The position numbers and the translations under genes were made by a program. The notes under the pieces were generated by a model. That model was not told where the DNA came from. It did no database searches and was given only the letters and a program-made list of their open reading frames with translations. From Jatrophihabitans sp. GAS493 (lineage in GTDB: Bacteria; Actinomycetota; Actinomycetes; Mycobacteriales; Jatrophihabitantaceae), in NCBI RefSeq assembly GCF_900230215.1, contig NZ_LT907982.1, positions 1,302,001 through 1,366,000 of the forward strand: a DNA stretch of 64,000 nucleotides. Direction: 5' to 3'. Below, piece by piece: positions 9,369-18,013 of the stretch. How positions within the stretch are numbered: the stretch's first letter is position 1; each line of letters starts with the position of its first letter.

Positions 9369-9821
9369 AATGCTGCTCCTCGGATCGAAGGCCATGGGCT
9401 GCGTTCGAGCCGCGAAGGCGTGCGGCTCGACCTGTTACCCAGAGTAGTGATCGGTTGCTGTGGTCCGCGTGAGGTCCGGAATAGCTGGCCCTTAGCGCAT
9501 CGCGAAACAACTCGGGCAAACGTAATACAGGTGTGAGGGTGGGCACTTGGGTGCGCTGCCCCTTGACGGCGAATAGTTTCCTAGGAAACATTGTCTTCAC
9601 GCAGTACTGGGGGGTACGGCGAAGCAGCGCAGCAGGGTAGTACGGCAGGTCACCGTCTCGGGGGATTCGGTGGGCGTCGCACCTGATCGACTCGGGGGAC
9701 GAGATCGGGACACCACCCCGCAGGCGCGCTACACAAGTAGAAGCGCGGTTTCGGGCAGCGAGAGCGGCCCGGAACCGCGTTCTGCATTTCTCGCCCCATC
9801 AGCCGCCCAGCCGCCGCCCGC
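9369..9821. other. 453-base stretch without a convincing gene
   Basis: Open frames here have no family resemblance and appear to be chance GC-rich frames. The stretch holds a perfect 14-base palindrome (9576-9589) preceded by a TTGACG hexamer at 9563-9568, so it may contain a promoter or a short untranslated RNA. Nothing else stands out. Confidence 0.5.
9576..9589. promoter_or_regulatory. perfect 14-base palindrome, candidate operator
   Basis: GTTTCCTAGGAAAC is a perfect palindrome, AT-richer than its surroundings, with TTGACG just upstream on the + strand. Such sites are typical of dimeric MarR or TetR regulators. The nearest gene starts at 9368 on the minus strand, about 208 bases away, and no + strand gene follows, so the target is unclear. 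Confidence 0.4.
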
Positions 9822-10490
9822 TCAGCCGCCGAAGCTCATGTCGAAGTCGTGCATGGTCAGCGTGAGGATGGGTCGACGGCCAGCCAGAAACGCCAACGGC
9901 CCGGCCGGGTTCGCCGTGAAGGTGGCGGCGGCGACACCGAGTCCGGCCCGCGAGCGAACCGGCGTGACCTTGGCGCGTCCATGTAACCGCTGAACGACCC
10001 GAAACCGGACTGGAACGCGGACCGGCAGCCGTCGCCGCGGACGGATGGTGCCGGCGGCGATCGCGCCTGACTCGTCGGCCGCGGTGAAGTCCCGGCCCCG
10101 AGCGGGCGCCGGGGCAGGCTCAGCTGAATCGTCGGAGAAGTCGAAGTCGGCCAGCTGCTTGGGGATTCCCCACAGCGCCTTACCGCCGTCGCGCGACTGC
10201 TCGCTGTCCACCCAGATATGGGTGATCGTCGGCAGCAGGCGCCACCGGCTGCGCACCAGGAGCGTCGACATCAATTCGCGGTAGTGGAGCACGCCGCCGG
10301 GCTGGTAGTCGACCCATGCCGTTGCGACCACGCATCGGCCGCCGAGGCGAACCAGGTGCACGCCCGGCGGCAGGCCCCGCGACGGTGCATCCGTCAGAGC
10401 TTCCTGCACTTCGGCCAGCGGGACCAGGAAGACCGAGGCGTGCAGTTGCCCGACGAGATGCCACGGCTCGGCCGGGTACTCAGCCGTCAT
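9822..10490 (-). CDS. acetoacetate decarboxylase-like protein
   Basis: A 222-residue member of the acetoacetate decarboxylase fold. The key segment ALWGIPKQLADF corresponds to the Schiff-base region of the family; the first Lys is kept but the neighbouring Lys of true decarboxylases is Gln here, so another reaction on a keto acid or steroid-like ligand is possible. Its ATG overlaps the stop of the GMC oxidoreductase by four bases, and with TetR they form one operon. I take it as the downstream partner of the oxidase; the assignment to the superfamily is firm, the reaction is not. Confidence 0.75.
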   Translation of the reverse strand: MTAEYPAEPWHLVGQLHASVFLVPLAEVQEALTDAPSRGLPPGVHLVRLGGRCVVATAWVDYQPGGVLHYRELMSTLLVRSRWRLLPTITHIWVDSEQSRDGGKALWGIPKQLADFDFSDDSAEPAPAPARGRDFTAADESGAIAAGTIRPRRRLPVRVPVRFRVVQRLHGRAKVTPVRSRAGLGVAAATFTANPAGPLAFLAGRRPILTLTMHDFDMSFGG

Positions 10491-12277
10491 GACTGCTCCC
10501 CAGCGCTCGGGGCGGCGGCCGGTAGGAAGATCGGCAGACGCAGCGCGCCGGGCGCGGGCTCCGGCACCACCGGAGACCGCGGCGTGGTGGCCGCGATTCG
10601 CCGGTAAGGGGTGCCGAGCGGAGCGCGCAGATCGTCCTCCCCGTTGTTCGGCCAGAACGAGAGCGCACGTTCGGCCTGGGCGGTGATGGTGAGCGAGGGG
10701 TTGACGCCCAGATTCACCGAGACGGTCGAGCCGTCGATGACATGCAGGCCGGTGTAGCCGTAGAGGCGCTGGTAGGCGTCGACGACCCCGGTGGACGGCG
10801 AATCGCCGATCACGCAGCCGCCGATCAGATGACCGGTGACCGGCATGTTGATGATGTCCCCGAGCGAGCCCGAGGGGGTGCCGCCGATCGTGGCGGCGAC
10901 CTCGCGGGCGACCTCGTGCCCGGCCGGGATCCAGCTGGGGTTGGGCTCACCCTCGCCCGGTGTGCTGCGCAGTCGCCGCCACCCCAGACGGGACCTCATC
11001 GAGGTGGTGATCGAGTTGTCGAGACTCTGCATGACGAGCAGCACGATCGTCTGCTCGGACCAGTGCCGCGGATCGTGCAGTCCGGCCAGTTCGCGGCGGT
11101 GACGCCACATCTGTACCGCGGCCTGCCGCCAGCGAGCCTTCCCGGCCGCGTTCCCATCGATCAGGATCGCACCCATGAGGCTCAGTAGATTACTGCCCTT
11201 CCCGTACCGCACCGGCTCGACGTGGGTCGAGGGGTCGGGGTGGATCGAGGAGGTGATCGAGACGCCGCGGGAGTAGTCCCCGCCGCCGGCCGGTGGCACC
11301 TTGCTGCGGGCGGCCAGGATGGCCTCGGAGTTGGTGCGGGTGAGCTTGCCGACCCGATCGGAGATCAACGGCAGCGAGCCATCGGCCCGCAGGGTGTGCA
11401 GCAGCTTCGCCGTTCCGAGCGCACCGGCCGCGAAGATCACCTGGTCGGCGGTGAAGGTCCGGCGCTGGCCCCTTCGCTGGCCCCTTCGCTGGCCCCGACG
11501 CCCACGGCGACTGCGCCCGGTTCGATGCGTCTCGACCGTATAGCCGCCATCGGCGCGCGGGCGAACCGTCTGGACCGTGGTCATCGGATGAACCTCGGCG
11601 CCGGCCTGTTCGGCCAGGTAGAGGTAGTTCTTCACCAGCGTGTTCTTGGCATTGTGCCGGCATCCGGTCATGCACTCACCGCAGTGGATGCAGGAGCGCC
11701 GGGCTGGCCCGACCCCGCCGAAGTACGGGTCGGGGACCTCGACACCCGGTCGGGACCCGGGGGGGTCGCCCGCAGCGGTGTCGCCGAAGAAGACGCCGAC
11801 ATCGGCCCGCTGGAACGTCTCGCCGAAGCCGAGCTTCGTGGCGACGTCCCGCATCACGCGATCCGACGGGGTCATCCCCGGATAGGTGGCGACGCCGAGC
11901 ATCCGCCGGGCCTGGTCGTAGTAGGGAGCCAGCTCAGCCCGCCAGTCGGTGATATGCGCCCACTGCCGGTCGGCGAAGACCGAATCCGGCGGTTGGTAAA
12001 GGGTGTTCGCGTAGCCGAGCGAGCCGCCACCGACGCCGGCGCCGGTGAGGATGAGCACGTCGCGCAGCGGCGTCATCCGGAAGAACCCGTAGCAGCCGGC
12101 CCGCGGAGCGAAGATGTAGTCCCGTACGTGCCAGGAGGTCTTCGGGAAGTCCTCGTCGGCGAATCGGCGGCCGGCTTCCAGGACGCCGACCCGGTACCCC
12201 TTCTCGGTGAGACGCAGCGCGCTGACGCTCCCGCCGAAGCCCGAGCCGATGACAAGGACGTCGTAGTGATCGCTCAC
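10487..12277 (-). CDS. GMC oxidoreductase, cholesterol-oxidase-like
   Basis: A flavin-dependent alcohol oxidoreductase of about 596 residues. The N-terminal FAD motif is VIGSGFGGSV, followed by GGGSLGYANT and the cysteine-rich segment CIHCGECMTGC, which I recall from mycobacterial ChoD-type proteins. The start is the GTG at 12277 that overlaps the TetR stop; upstream frame is shadow coding. A basic repeat of RRGQ units around 11464-11499 is an unusual insertion. It sits between TetR and the decarboxylase-like gene. A sterol or other secondary alcohol is a reasonable substrate, but ChoD homologues have disputed activity. Confidence 0.85.
   Translation of the reverse strand: MSDHYDVLVIGSGFGGSVSALRLTEKGYRVGVLEAGRRFADEDFPKTSWHVRDYIFAPRAGCYGFFRMTPLRDVLILTGAGVGGGSLGYANTLYQPPDSVFADRQWAHITDWRAELAPYYDQARRMLGVATYPGMTPSDRVMRDVATKLGFGETFQRADVGVFFGDTAAGDPPGSRPGVEVPDPYFGGVGPARRSCIHCGECMTGCRHNAKNTLVKNYLYLAEQAGAEVHPMTTVQTVRPRADGGYTVETHRTGRSRRGRRGQRRGQRRGQRRTFTADQVIFAAGALGTAKLLHTLRADGSLPLISDRVGKLTRTNSEAILAARSKVPPAGGGDYSRGVSITSSIHPDPSTHVEPVRYGKGSNLLSLMGAILIDGNAAGKARWRQAAVQMWRHRRELAGLHDPRHWSEQTIVLLVMQSLDNSITTSMRSRLGWRRLRSTPGEGEPNPSWIPAGHEVAREVAATIGGTPSGSLGDIINMPVTGHLIGGCVIGDSPSTGVVDAYQRLYGYTGLHVIDGSTVSVNLGVNPSLTITAQAERALSFWPNNGEDDLRAPLGTPYRRIAATTPRSPVVPEPAPGALRLPIFLPAAAPSAGEQS
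11464..11499. repeat. 12-base tandem repeat inside the GMC oxidoreductase gene
   Basis: CTGGCCCCTTCG occurs twice exactly, followed by a third copy with two changes, all in frame. On the minus strand it encodes a run of Arg-Gly-Gln-Arg units, giving a strongly basic insertion between two structured parts of the enzyme. Slipped-strand expansion is the likely origin. Confidence 0.8.
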
Positions 12278-12975
12278 GACGCAACTCCGATCGATGCCGA
12301 TGAGATGACGACGGCGACGAGGCGGCGCGCGTGGGCCGTCCGCACCCGCTTGGTGGTGCCGTAGAGGACGAGTGCGGAGTCCAGCCCCGGCTCGAACGGG
12401 GCCAGGGCGAGATGGGGGAGCAGCAGGATGGTGATGCTCAGCAGGGCGTCCACGTCGGTCTCCTCGGCGAGTTCTCCGCGGGCGATCGCATCGGCGAAGA
12501 GCGGTCGCAGCGCCTGGGCGTAGAGACGATGAACGGGCTCCCGGACGGCCAGCCGGATCGCCGGGTCGAGCTCGAAGTTGGTCGCTGCGGTGACTCCGCG
12601 CTCCAACGGGTGTGAGCTCATGTAGTCGATCCACACCTCGACCAGTCGCGTGAAGGTCTCCAGAAATGCATCGCTCGCTGCATCGCCGGCTCCGTCGCCA
12701 GCTCCGTGGCCCGCTCCGGGTTCGGCCTCCGCGCGGTCGAGATGGGGGGCGAGAGCGGCGTAGATGCTAAGTGACACGTGCTCGGCGATGTGGGCGAAGA
12801 GGTCGAACTTGTCCTCGAAGTACTGGAAGAGGGAGCCCTTCGCGACCCCGGCCTCGCGGGCGATGACGTTGAGGCTGCCGCCCGAGTAGCCCCGCCGCCC
12901 GAACTCGGACATGGCGGCCAGCAGCACCCGTTCGCGGCGCTGCTCATCGAGATTCACCCAAGTTGATCTTGGCAT
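12274..12975 (-). CDS. TetR family transcriptional regulator
   Basis: A 233-residue TetR-type repressor. The N-terminal helix-turn-helix is clear (VIAREAGVAKGSLFQYF, about residues 38-54), followed by an all-helical ligand domain rich in Ala and Glu. It is the first gene of the TetR-GMC-decarboxylase operon and is divergent from the flavin monooxygenase gene. An inverted repeat between them (13009-13022) is its probable operator, so it likely controls both sides and itself. The ligand is unknown. Confidence 0.9.
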   Translation of the reverse strand: MPRSTWVNLDEQRRERVLLAAMSEFGRRGYSGGSLNVIAREAGVAKGSLFQYFEDKFDLFAHIAEHVSLSIYAALAPHLDRAEAEPGAGHGAGDGAGDAASDAFLETFTRLVEVWIDYMSSHPLERGVTAATNFELDPAIRLAVREPVHRLYAQALRPLFADAIARGELAEETDVDALLSITILLLPHLALAPFEPGLDSALVLYGTTKRVRTAHARRLVAVVISSASIGVAS

Positions 12976-13008
12976 TGCGCACCCGTCTGCTCGCTGTCAT
13001 AGTGAGTA

Positions 13009-13022
13009 TGACCACCCGGTCA
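13009..13022. promoter_or_regulatory. inverted repeat between tetR and the flavin monooxygenase
   Basis: TGACC, four bases (ACCC), GGTCA: a 5-4-5 inverted repeat in the 151-base gap between the divergent genes. The position and form suit a TetR-type operator controlling both directions. Confidence 0.55.
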
Positions 13023-13126
13023 CAATTAGACAAGCTATCGGCCGTAGCTGCTTGAAAATTGCTCCGGCTCGGTCGGGTGCCGGTCGGACACAAGTCGAAT
13101 ACCTGTCGGATACAGCGGAGGAATAC

Positions 13127-14512
13127 ATGAACGAACGGGTCTGCATCATCGGTGCAGGGTCATCCGGAATCGCGGCGGCGCAGGTTCTGGCCGATCGCGG
13201 GATCGACTTCGACTGCTTCGAGGCGGGCTCGGAGGTCGGCGGAAACTGGCGCTACCTCAACGACAACGGCATGTCCTCCTCCTACCGTTCGCTGCACATC
13301 AACACCTCGCGGCAGATCATGGAATATGCCTCGTACGGCATGGACGACAGTTACCCGACCTACCCCAATCACGTGCAGATCGCGCGGTACTTCGACGAGT
13401 TCGTCGACCACTGGGGACTGCGTAAATACATCCAGTTCCGCACCGAGGTGACCAATGTGGTGCCGGCCGCGGGCGGTGGCTGGGAGGTGAGCACCCGGCC
13501 GCGGGGAAGCGCGGAGCTGACTACCGAGCACTACGCCGCGGTGATCGTCGCCAACGGCCATCACTGGGACGCGCGGATGCCGGAGCCGGCCTTCCCCGGT
13601 GCCGAGACCTTCACTGGCGAGCAGACGCACTCGCACTACTACAAGACGTTCGATGGCTTCGAGGGGAAGCGGGTGCTCGTGCTGGGCATCGGCAACTCAG
13701 CCTGCGACATCGCCGTCGAGACCTCCAAGGTGTCGGCCCGGACGTTCCTGGCCATGCGCCGTGGCGCGCACGTGCTCCCCAAGTACGTCTTCGGCATCCC
13801 GACCGACCACCTCACCACCTCGCCCCTGGCCCGGATCCGGATCTTTCCGATGCAGCGGACGCTGCTGGGACTGACCGTCCGGCTGGCTCGCGGGAATGTC
13901 GTCGACTACGGTCTGCCGGCCCCGGACCACAAGATCGCGTCGGCCCACCCGACCATCTCCGACGACCTGCTCACCCGACTCGGTCACGGAGACATCACAG
14001 TGAAGCCGAACATCGAACGGATCGACGGAGACACTGTGCACTTCGTCGATGGAACGTCCGAGCAGATCGACCGGATCGTCTACTGCACCGGATACAAGAT
14101 CAGCTTCCCGTTCCTCGACCCGCAGCTGATCACCGCGCCCGACAACCAGATCGAGCTCTACCACCGGGTGGTCGATCCGAACCATCCCGGGCTCTACTTC
14201 GTGGGGCTGGTGCAGCCGCTGGGCGCGATCATGCCGCTGGCCGAGGCGCAGGCGGGCTGGGTGGCCGATCTCCTCGACGGCACCGCGACGCTCCCCAGCC
14301 AGGGCGAGATGCAGAAGGAGATCAGCGGTTACCGCCGCTCGATCGCGAAGCGCTACGTCGCCTCCAAGCGGCACACCATCCAGGTCGACTTCCTGGAGCA
14401 CCTGCGCGAGATCAAGTTGGAACGGGCAGCGGGAGCCCGGCGGCACGGCCAGTCACGGGCCCTGATCAAGGATCGGACACAGGTGGTACGTCCGCTCGGA
14501 AATTCTGCATAA
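13127..14512 (+). CDS. flavin-containing monooxygenase (FMO/Baeyer-Villiger type)
   Basis: A 461-residue NADPH- and FAD-dependent monooxygenase. The first Rossmann motif IGAGSSGIAAA is at residues 6-16, and the second, LGIGNSACDIAVE, comes mid-protein; EVGGNWRY matches the FMO flavin region. The start at 13127 has a strong ribosome site (GCGGAGGA). It is transcribed away from TetR and probably repressed by it. Together with the GMC oxidase on the other side it suggests oxidation of an alcohol to a ketone, then oxygen insertion, but this is inference. Confidence 0.9.
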   Translation: MNERVCIIGAGSSGIAAAQVLADRGIDFDCFEAGSEVGGNWRYLNDNGMSSSYRSLHINTSRQIMEYASYGMDDSYPTYPNHVQIARYFDEFVDHWGLRKYIQFRTEVTNVVPAAGGGWEVSTRPRGSAELTTEHYAAVIVANGHHWDARMPEPAFPGAETFTGEQTHSHYYKTFDGFEGKRVLVLGIGNSACDIAVETSKVSARTFLAMRRGAHVLPKYVFGIPTDHLTTSPLARIRIFPMQRTLLGLTVRLARGNVVDYGLPAPDHKIASAHPTISDDLLTRLGHGDITVKPNIERIDGDTVHFVDGTSEQIDRIVYCTGYKISFPFLDPQLITAPDNQIELYHRVVDPNHPGLYFVGLVQPLGAIMPLAEAQAGWVADLLDGTATLPSQGEMQKEISGYRRSIAKRYVASKRHTIQVDFLEHLREIKLERAAGARRHGQSRALIKDRTQVVRPLGNSA

Positions 14513-14521
14513 ACTCAGCCA

Positions 14522-15421
14522 ATGACCGCGCAATATCTCCGACGGCAGGCCGAGCAAGGGGTCCTGGTAGCCGTCGGCGACCTCGTCGAGGACATCGTGG
14601 TCTGGCGTACCCGCGACGTTCACCCCGGCACCGACAATGAGGCGGCCATCTTCCGCTCGCGCGGTGGTAGCGCCGCGAATGTCGCTTTTTTTGCGGCTGA
14701 TCTGGTCCCGTCCCGCTTCATCGGCTGTGTCGGTGAGGACGCGGCGGCAACCATGCTGGTCGCCGAGCTGACCGATCGGGGCGTCGACGTACGGGTCCAG
14801 CGTCGAGGGCGCACCGGCACCATCGTGGTGCTCGTCGACGCCGACGGTGAGCGCACCATGTACCCGGATCGGGCGGCCGCCGGTCAGCTGCAGGAGGTCT
14901 CGGACATGTGGCTGGTCTCAGCCGGTTGCCTGCACGTCCCCGCCTACTGCTTCGCCACCGAGCCGACTGCGGGCTCGGTGCGCCGCCTCATCGACTCGGC
15001 CCGCCGGCGCGGTGTGCCGGTCTCGATCGACGCCTCGTCGACCGGGATGATCACCGACTACGGCGTCGAGCGTTTCCGTCAGCTGCTGGACTCGGTGCAG
15101 CCTCAGTTGCTCTTCGCCAACGCCGACGAAGCGGCGCTGCTCGACCTGGCCAACGATCGTTTCAGCGGCACCCTCACGGTGGTGAAGGACGGCCCCCGAC
15201 CGACGGCCGTCCGCCCGGTCTTCGGCGACGAGCTGCTCGTTCCGGTCCCGCCGCTGGCCGGGGTGCGCGACTCGACGGGCGCCGGTGACGCCTTCGCGGC
15301 GGGCTTCCTCAGTGCCTGGCTGGGGCACAGCGACCTGGCCGAGTGTGCCCGCTTCGGCCATGCGCTGGCCCGCTCGGTGCTACTCACTCCGGGGGCCCAG
15401 TCGAGCAGCCCGGTGGGCTGA
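14522..15421 (+). CDS. psuK: PfkB family kinase, probable pseudouridine kinase
   Basis: A ribokinase/PfkB-fold kinase of 299 residues. The C-terminal signature DSTGAGDAFAAGF with the catalytic Asp is clear, and the N-terminal GxGD-type motif appears as AVGDLVEDIVVW. It lies 9 bases after the flavin monooxygenase and 82 bases before psuG. The pairing with PsuG is the basis for calling it a pseudouridine kinase, which makes pseudouridine 5'-phosphate; a different nucleoside or sugar is possible from sequence alone. Confidence 0.8.
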   Translation: MTAQYLRRQAEQGVLVAVGDLVEDIVVWRTRDVHPGTDNEAAIFRSRGGSAANVAFFAADLVPSRFIGCVGEDAAATMLVAELTDRGVDVRVQRRGRTGTIVVLVDADGERTMYPDRAAAGQLQEVSDMWLVSAGCLHVPAYCFATEPTAGSVRRLIDSARRRGVPVSIDASSTGMITDYGVERFRQLLDSVQPQLLFANADEAALLDLANDRFSGTLTVVKDGPRPTAVRPVFGDELLVPVPPLAGVRDSTGAGDAFAAGFLSAWLGHSDLAECARFGHALARSVLLTPGAQSSSPVG

Positions 15422-15503
15422 AGCTTCCGGCCGGCGCCCCGAGGACCGCCCCGGCCGGCGGTTTCGCTGTCGTGCGGCGGGGCCGGGCTGGAATGATCGC
15501 GGT

Positions 15504-16430
15504 ATGACTGAACAAGCTGCGCACCTTCCGGCGACGGCGTTACGGGTCTCGGAGGCAGTGGCGACGGCGCTGGCCGAGGGGCGTCCGATCGTGGCGATGG
15601 AGTCGACCATCTTCTCCAGCCTCGGCCTCCCCTCGCCGGCCAATCTGGAGGCGCTGCGGCGCTGTGAGGCGGCGGTGACGGCGGCCGGTGCGCTCCCCGC
15701 GGTCACCGCGATCCTCGACGGCCAGGCCCGCATCGGGCTCGAACCCGGTGAGGAACTGCGCGTGCTGGCCGGCACCCGGAAGGTGGCCGAACGAGATATC
15801 GCGGTGGCCCTGGCCGAGCGGATCGAGGTCGGCGTCACCACGGTCTCGGCCTCGGTGGCGCTGGCCCACGCCGTCGGGATAGAGGTCTTCGCCACCGGCG
15901 GGATCGGCGGAGTGCACCGGCAGGCCGAGATCACCGGGGACATCTCGGCCGACCTCGATGCCCTGGCCAACCATCCCGTCGTCACGGTCTGCGCCGGCGC
16001 GAAGGCCTTCCTGGACCTACCGCGAACCCTGGAGTACCTGGAGGCGGCCGGCGTTCCGGTGCTCGGCTGGCAGCACGACTGGTTCCCGGCGTTCTACACC
16101 CGCTCCAGCGGGCTGCCGGTGCCGCACCGGGTCGAGTCGGCCGCAGTGGTGGCGAGGGTGCTGCGAAATCGGATCCGGGCGCGCAGCGGTGTGCTGCTGA
16201 CCGTGCCGGTCCCGGAGGCCGACGAGCTCGACGCCGAGCATCTCGCCGGTGCCCTGGAGGCGGCGCTGGCCGACTCTGCGGCGCAGGGCATCACCGGCGC
16301 CGCGGTCACCCCGTTCATCCTCGGCCGCATCGGTGAAGCGACGGCCGGCGCGAGCGTGCCGGCCAACCTGGCGCTGGCCGAGAACAACGCTCGGGTGGCC
16401 GCACTGGTCGCGATCGAGTTGGCGGGCTGA
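15504..16430 (+). CDS. psuG: pseudouridine-5'-phosphate glycosidase
   Basis: PsuG breaks the C-C glycosidic bond of pseudouridine 5'-phosphate into uracil and ribose 5-phosphate. The 308-residue length and the blocks VAMESTIFSSLGLP, VSASVALAHA, FATGGIGGVHR, VCAGAKAFLDLP and LAENNARVAA are highly characteristic. The start is the ATG at 15504; the frame is open upstream but not coding-like. With the kinase immediately upstream it forms a complete pseudouridine salvage pair. Confidence 0.95.
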   Translation: MTEQAAHLPATALRVSEAVATALAEGRPIVAMESTIFSSLGLPSPANLEALRRCEAAVTAAGALPAVTAILDGQARIGLEPGEELRVLAGTRKVAERDIAVALAERIEVGVTTVSASVALAHAVGIEVFATGGIGGVHRQAEITGDISADLDALANHPVVTVCAGAKAFLDLPRTLEYLEAAGVPVLGWQHDWFPAFYTRSSGLPVPHRVESAAVVARVLRNRIRARSGVLLTVPVPEADELDAEHLAGALEAALADSAAQGITGAAVTPFILGRIGEATAGASVPANLALAENNARVAALVAIELAG

Positions 16431-16439
16431 GTCGGCTCG

Positions 16440-17234
16440 CTAGAGAACCTGGCTTCCGGGCGGCGAGCCGTCGCCGGGGAGCGCTTGCGGGTGCTGCTCC
16501 GGCTGCGTCTGGGTCTTGGGTTCGGTCTCGGTGGCGGCGGCCGCCTCTCGCTCCCGGGCCGCACTGGCCATCTCCTCCTCGGTGATCGGTCCGACGGCCG
16601 CCGCGAGCAGAGCGCCGTTGGGGATGTTGAGCGGGCCGTCAGCGGTGACCACCATCGTGTACAGGAGGCCGACAGTGGTGACCACCCCATCATGCGGGCC
16701 GCCGAGCGCGCCCGAGTGGATCCGCACCCGCTCGCCCGGTACGTACGGGCGGGAGAAGAGCAGCACCAGCCCGGCGACCAGATTCCCGAGGACCTGCTGT
16801 CCGGCGATGCCGAGGATGATCGCGGTGAAGCCGCCGCCGACCAGGAACCGTCCGGCATCGATCTCGAGCACGTTGATGACCGCGGTGAAGGTGAAGAGGA
16901 AGCCGACCAGCAGCACGCCGACGCGCAGGGCCGCCGCCGCCGACGCTCCGGCTCGGGCGTCGCTGACCCGGGAGACCTCATTGGCCGCGCTGCGGGTGCC
17001 CAGCACACCGAAGATCGCCACCAGCGCGGCGCAGCCCCAGGAGATCAGGCGGACGTGCAGCGTTTCGTCGTGCACACCGCCGAGGGTCGCGTTGAGGATC
17101 AGCGCGCAGACCGCCAGGACGCCGAAGACGACGCTACGCCGGAAATCGGGGCGGACCCGCGACTCCAGGGTGCGCAGGGCATCTATCGTCGCCGGCGGGA
17201 GCATTTGCTTGGCCCGTCCCCGATGCCACCTCAT
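16440..17234 (-). CDS. MscS-type mechanosensitive channel family protein
   Basis: A 264-residue inner-membrane protein with predicted helices at about 35-55, 70-85 and 105-130, then the conserved pore-lining and beta domain segment (GQQVLGNLVAGLVLLFSR and PGERVRIHSG). It should release osmolytes on osmotic downshift. The tail is rich in Glu, Thr and Pro and probably disordered. It converges with psuG and lies 9 bases downstream of the HAD gene, so the two may be co-transcribed. Confidence 0.85.
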   Translation of the reverse strand: MRWHRGRAKQMLPPATIDALRTLESRVRPDFRRSVVFGVLAVCALILNATLGGVHDETLHVRLISWGCAALVAIFGVLGTRSAANEVSRVSDARAGASAAAALRVGVLLVGFLFTFTAVINVLEIDAGRFLVGGGFTAIILGIAGQQVLGNLVAGLVLLFSRPYVPGERVRIHSGALGGPHDGVVTTVGLLYTMVVTADGPLNIPNGALLAAAVGPITEEEMASAAREREAAAATETEPKTQTQPEQHPQALPGDGSPPGSQVL

Positions 17235-17243
17235 AGCTACTGT

Positions 17244-17990
17244 CTAGCAGCAAATCCCGGCGGCCTGCCGCAGGGCGTCGGCGGCACGCAGCGCCGGGTC
17301 GGGCTCGACGAAGACAAACGGGCAGCCAATCGCAGTCGACCCGCCGTCGGCGTGTGGGTTGTCACCGACCATCACGCAGTGCGCGGGCGTGACGCCCAGG
17401 TGCGCGCAGGCGATCCGGAAGATCTCCGGATCGGGCTTCATCACACCTACCTCATAAGAGAGGACGAGTTCATCGATGAGGCCGAGGGCGCCGTGGGTGG
17501 ATAGCACCGGGCGCGGGTCCCAGCCGATGTTGCTCACCATGGCCGTCGGAATCCCCAGGGCCTTCAGGCGCGTCAAGACCGCCAAAGTCTCCGGATAGGG
17601 TCGCCAGGCGGCCACGCTGACGCCCCGTTCGTAGAGGCGCGCCGCTTCGTCGGCCGAGAGCCCGGTATGCCGGCTCATCCCGGAGTAGGCCTCCCGGTGG
17701 GCGGCCAATGAGAGGTCCCGGCGAGCCCAGACGTCCTGCAAATGTAGGGGTATCTGCTCCGGGCCGCTGCTTCCGTTCAGAGCGCCACCGTCGTGCAGGC
17801 GCTTGGCCCATCGAGCCGGGTCCAGCCCCGCCGCCGTGGTGGCCGCCTCGGACGATTCGATGTAGAAGAGCGTGGCCGAGAAGTCGAAGAGGACACCCCG
17901 GTAACGGCCCCCGACGTCGCCTTCGACGTCGCCTCCGACATCGCCTCCGACATCGGCCTCGCGCTGGCCGCTGCCGTGCTCGTCCGTCAC
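17244..17990 (-). CDS. HAD superfamily hydrolase
   Basis: A haloacid-dehalogenase-fold phosphatase. The nucleophile motif reads VLFDFSATLF, where the second Asp of DxDxT is replaced by Ser, an unusual change; motif II is MVSNIG, motif III Lys is in MKPDPEIF, and motif IV is MVGDNPHAD. The N-terminus before the fold has an acidic-glycine repeat (DVGGDVEG units) created by a DNA tandem repeat, and the GTG at 17990 lacks a well-spaced ribosome site, so the true start could be slightly further in. Substrate unknown. Confidence 0.8.
   Translation of the reverse strand: MTDEHGSGQREADVGGDVGGDVEGDVGGRYRGVLFDFSATLFYIESSEAATTAAGLDPARWAKRLHDGGALNGSSGPEQIPLHLQDVWARRDLSLAAHREAYSGMSRHTGLSADEAARLYERGVSVAAWRPYPETLAVLTRLKALGIPTAMVSNIGWDPRPVLSTHGALGLIDELVLSYEVGVMKPDPEIFRIACAHLGVTPAHCVMVGDNPHADGGSTAIGCPFVFVEPDPALRAADALRQAAGICC
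17911..17957. repeat. 12-base imperfect tandem repeat at the HAD gene 5' end
   Basis: About four copies of a unit like CCTCCGACATCG run in frame through the start of the HAD gene and encode the Gly-Asp-Val repeat. It is probably a slippage product. Confidence 0.7.
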
Positions 17991-18013
17991 CTCGGCGACG
18001 CTATCAGCGCTCC

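Noticed and set aside
9670..9993. Plus-strand open frame of 107 codons
   Set aside because: It overlaps the decarboxylase-like gene on the other strand and reads as Arg/Pro/Ser-rich shadow sequence.
15427..15458. CCGGCCGG repeated pair between psuK and psuG as a terminator
   Set aside because: The unit is itself a palindrome in GC-rich DNA, has no T run and lies between two genes that should be co-expressed.
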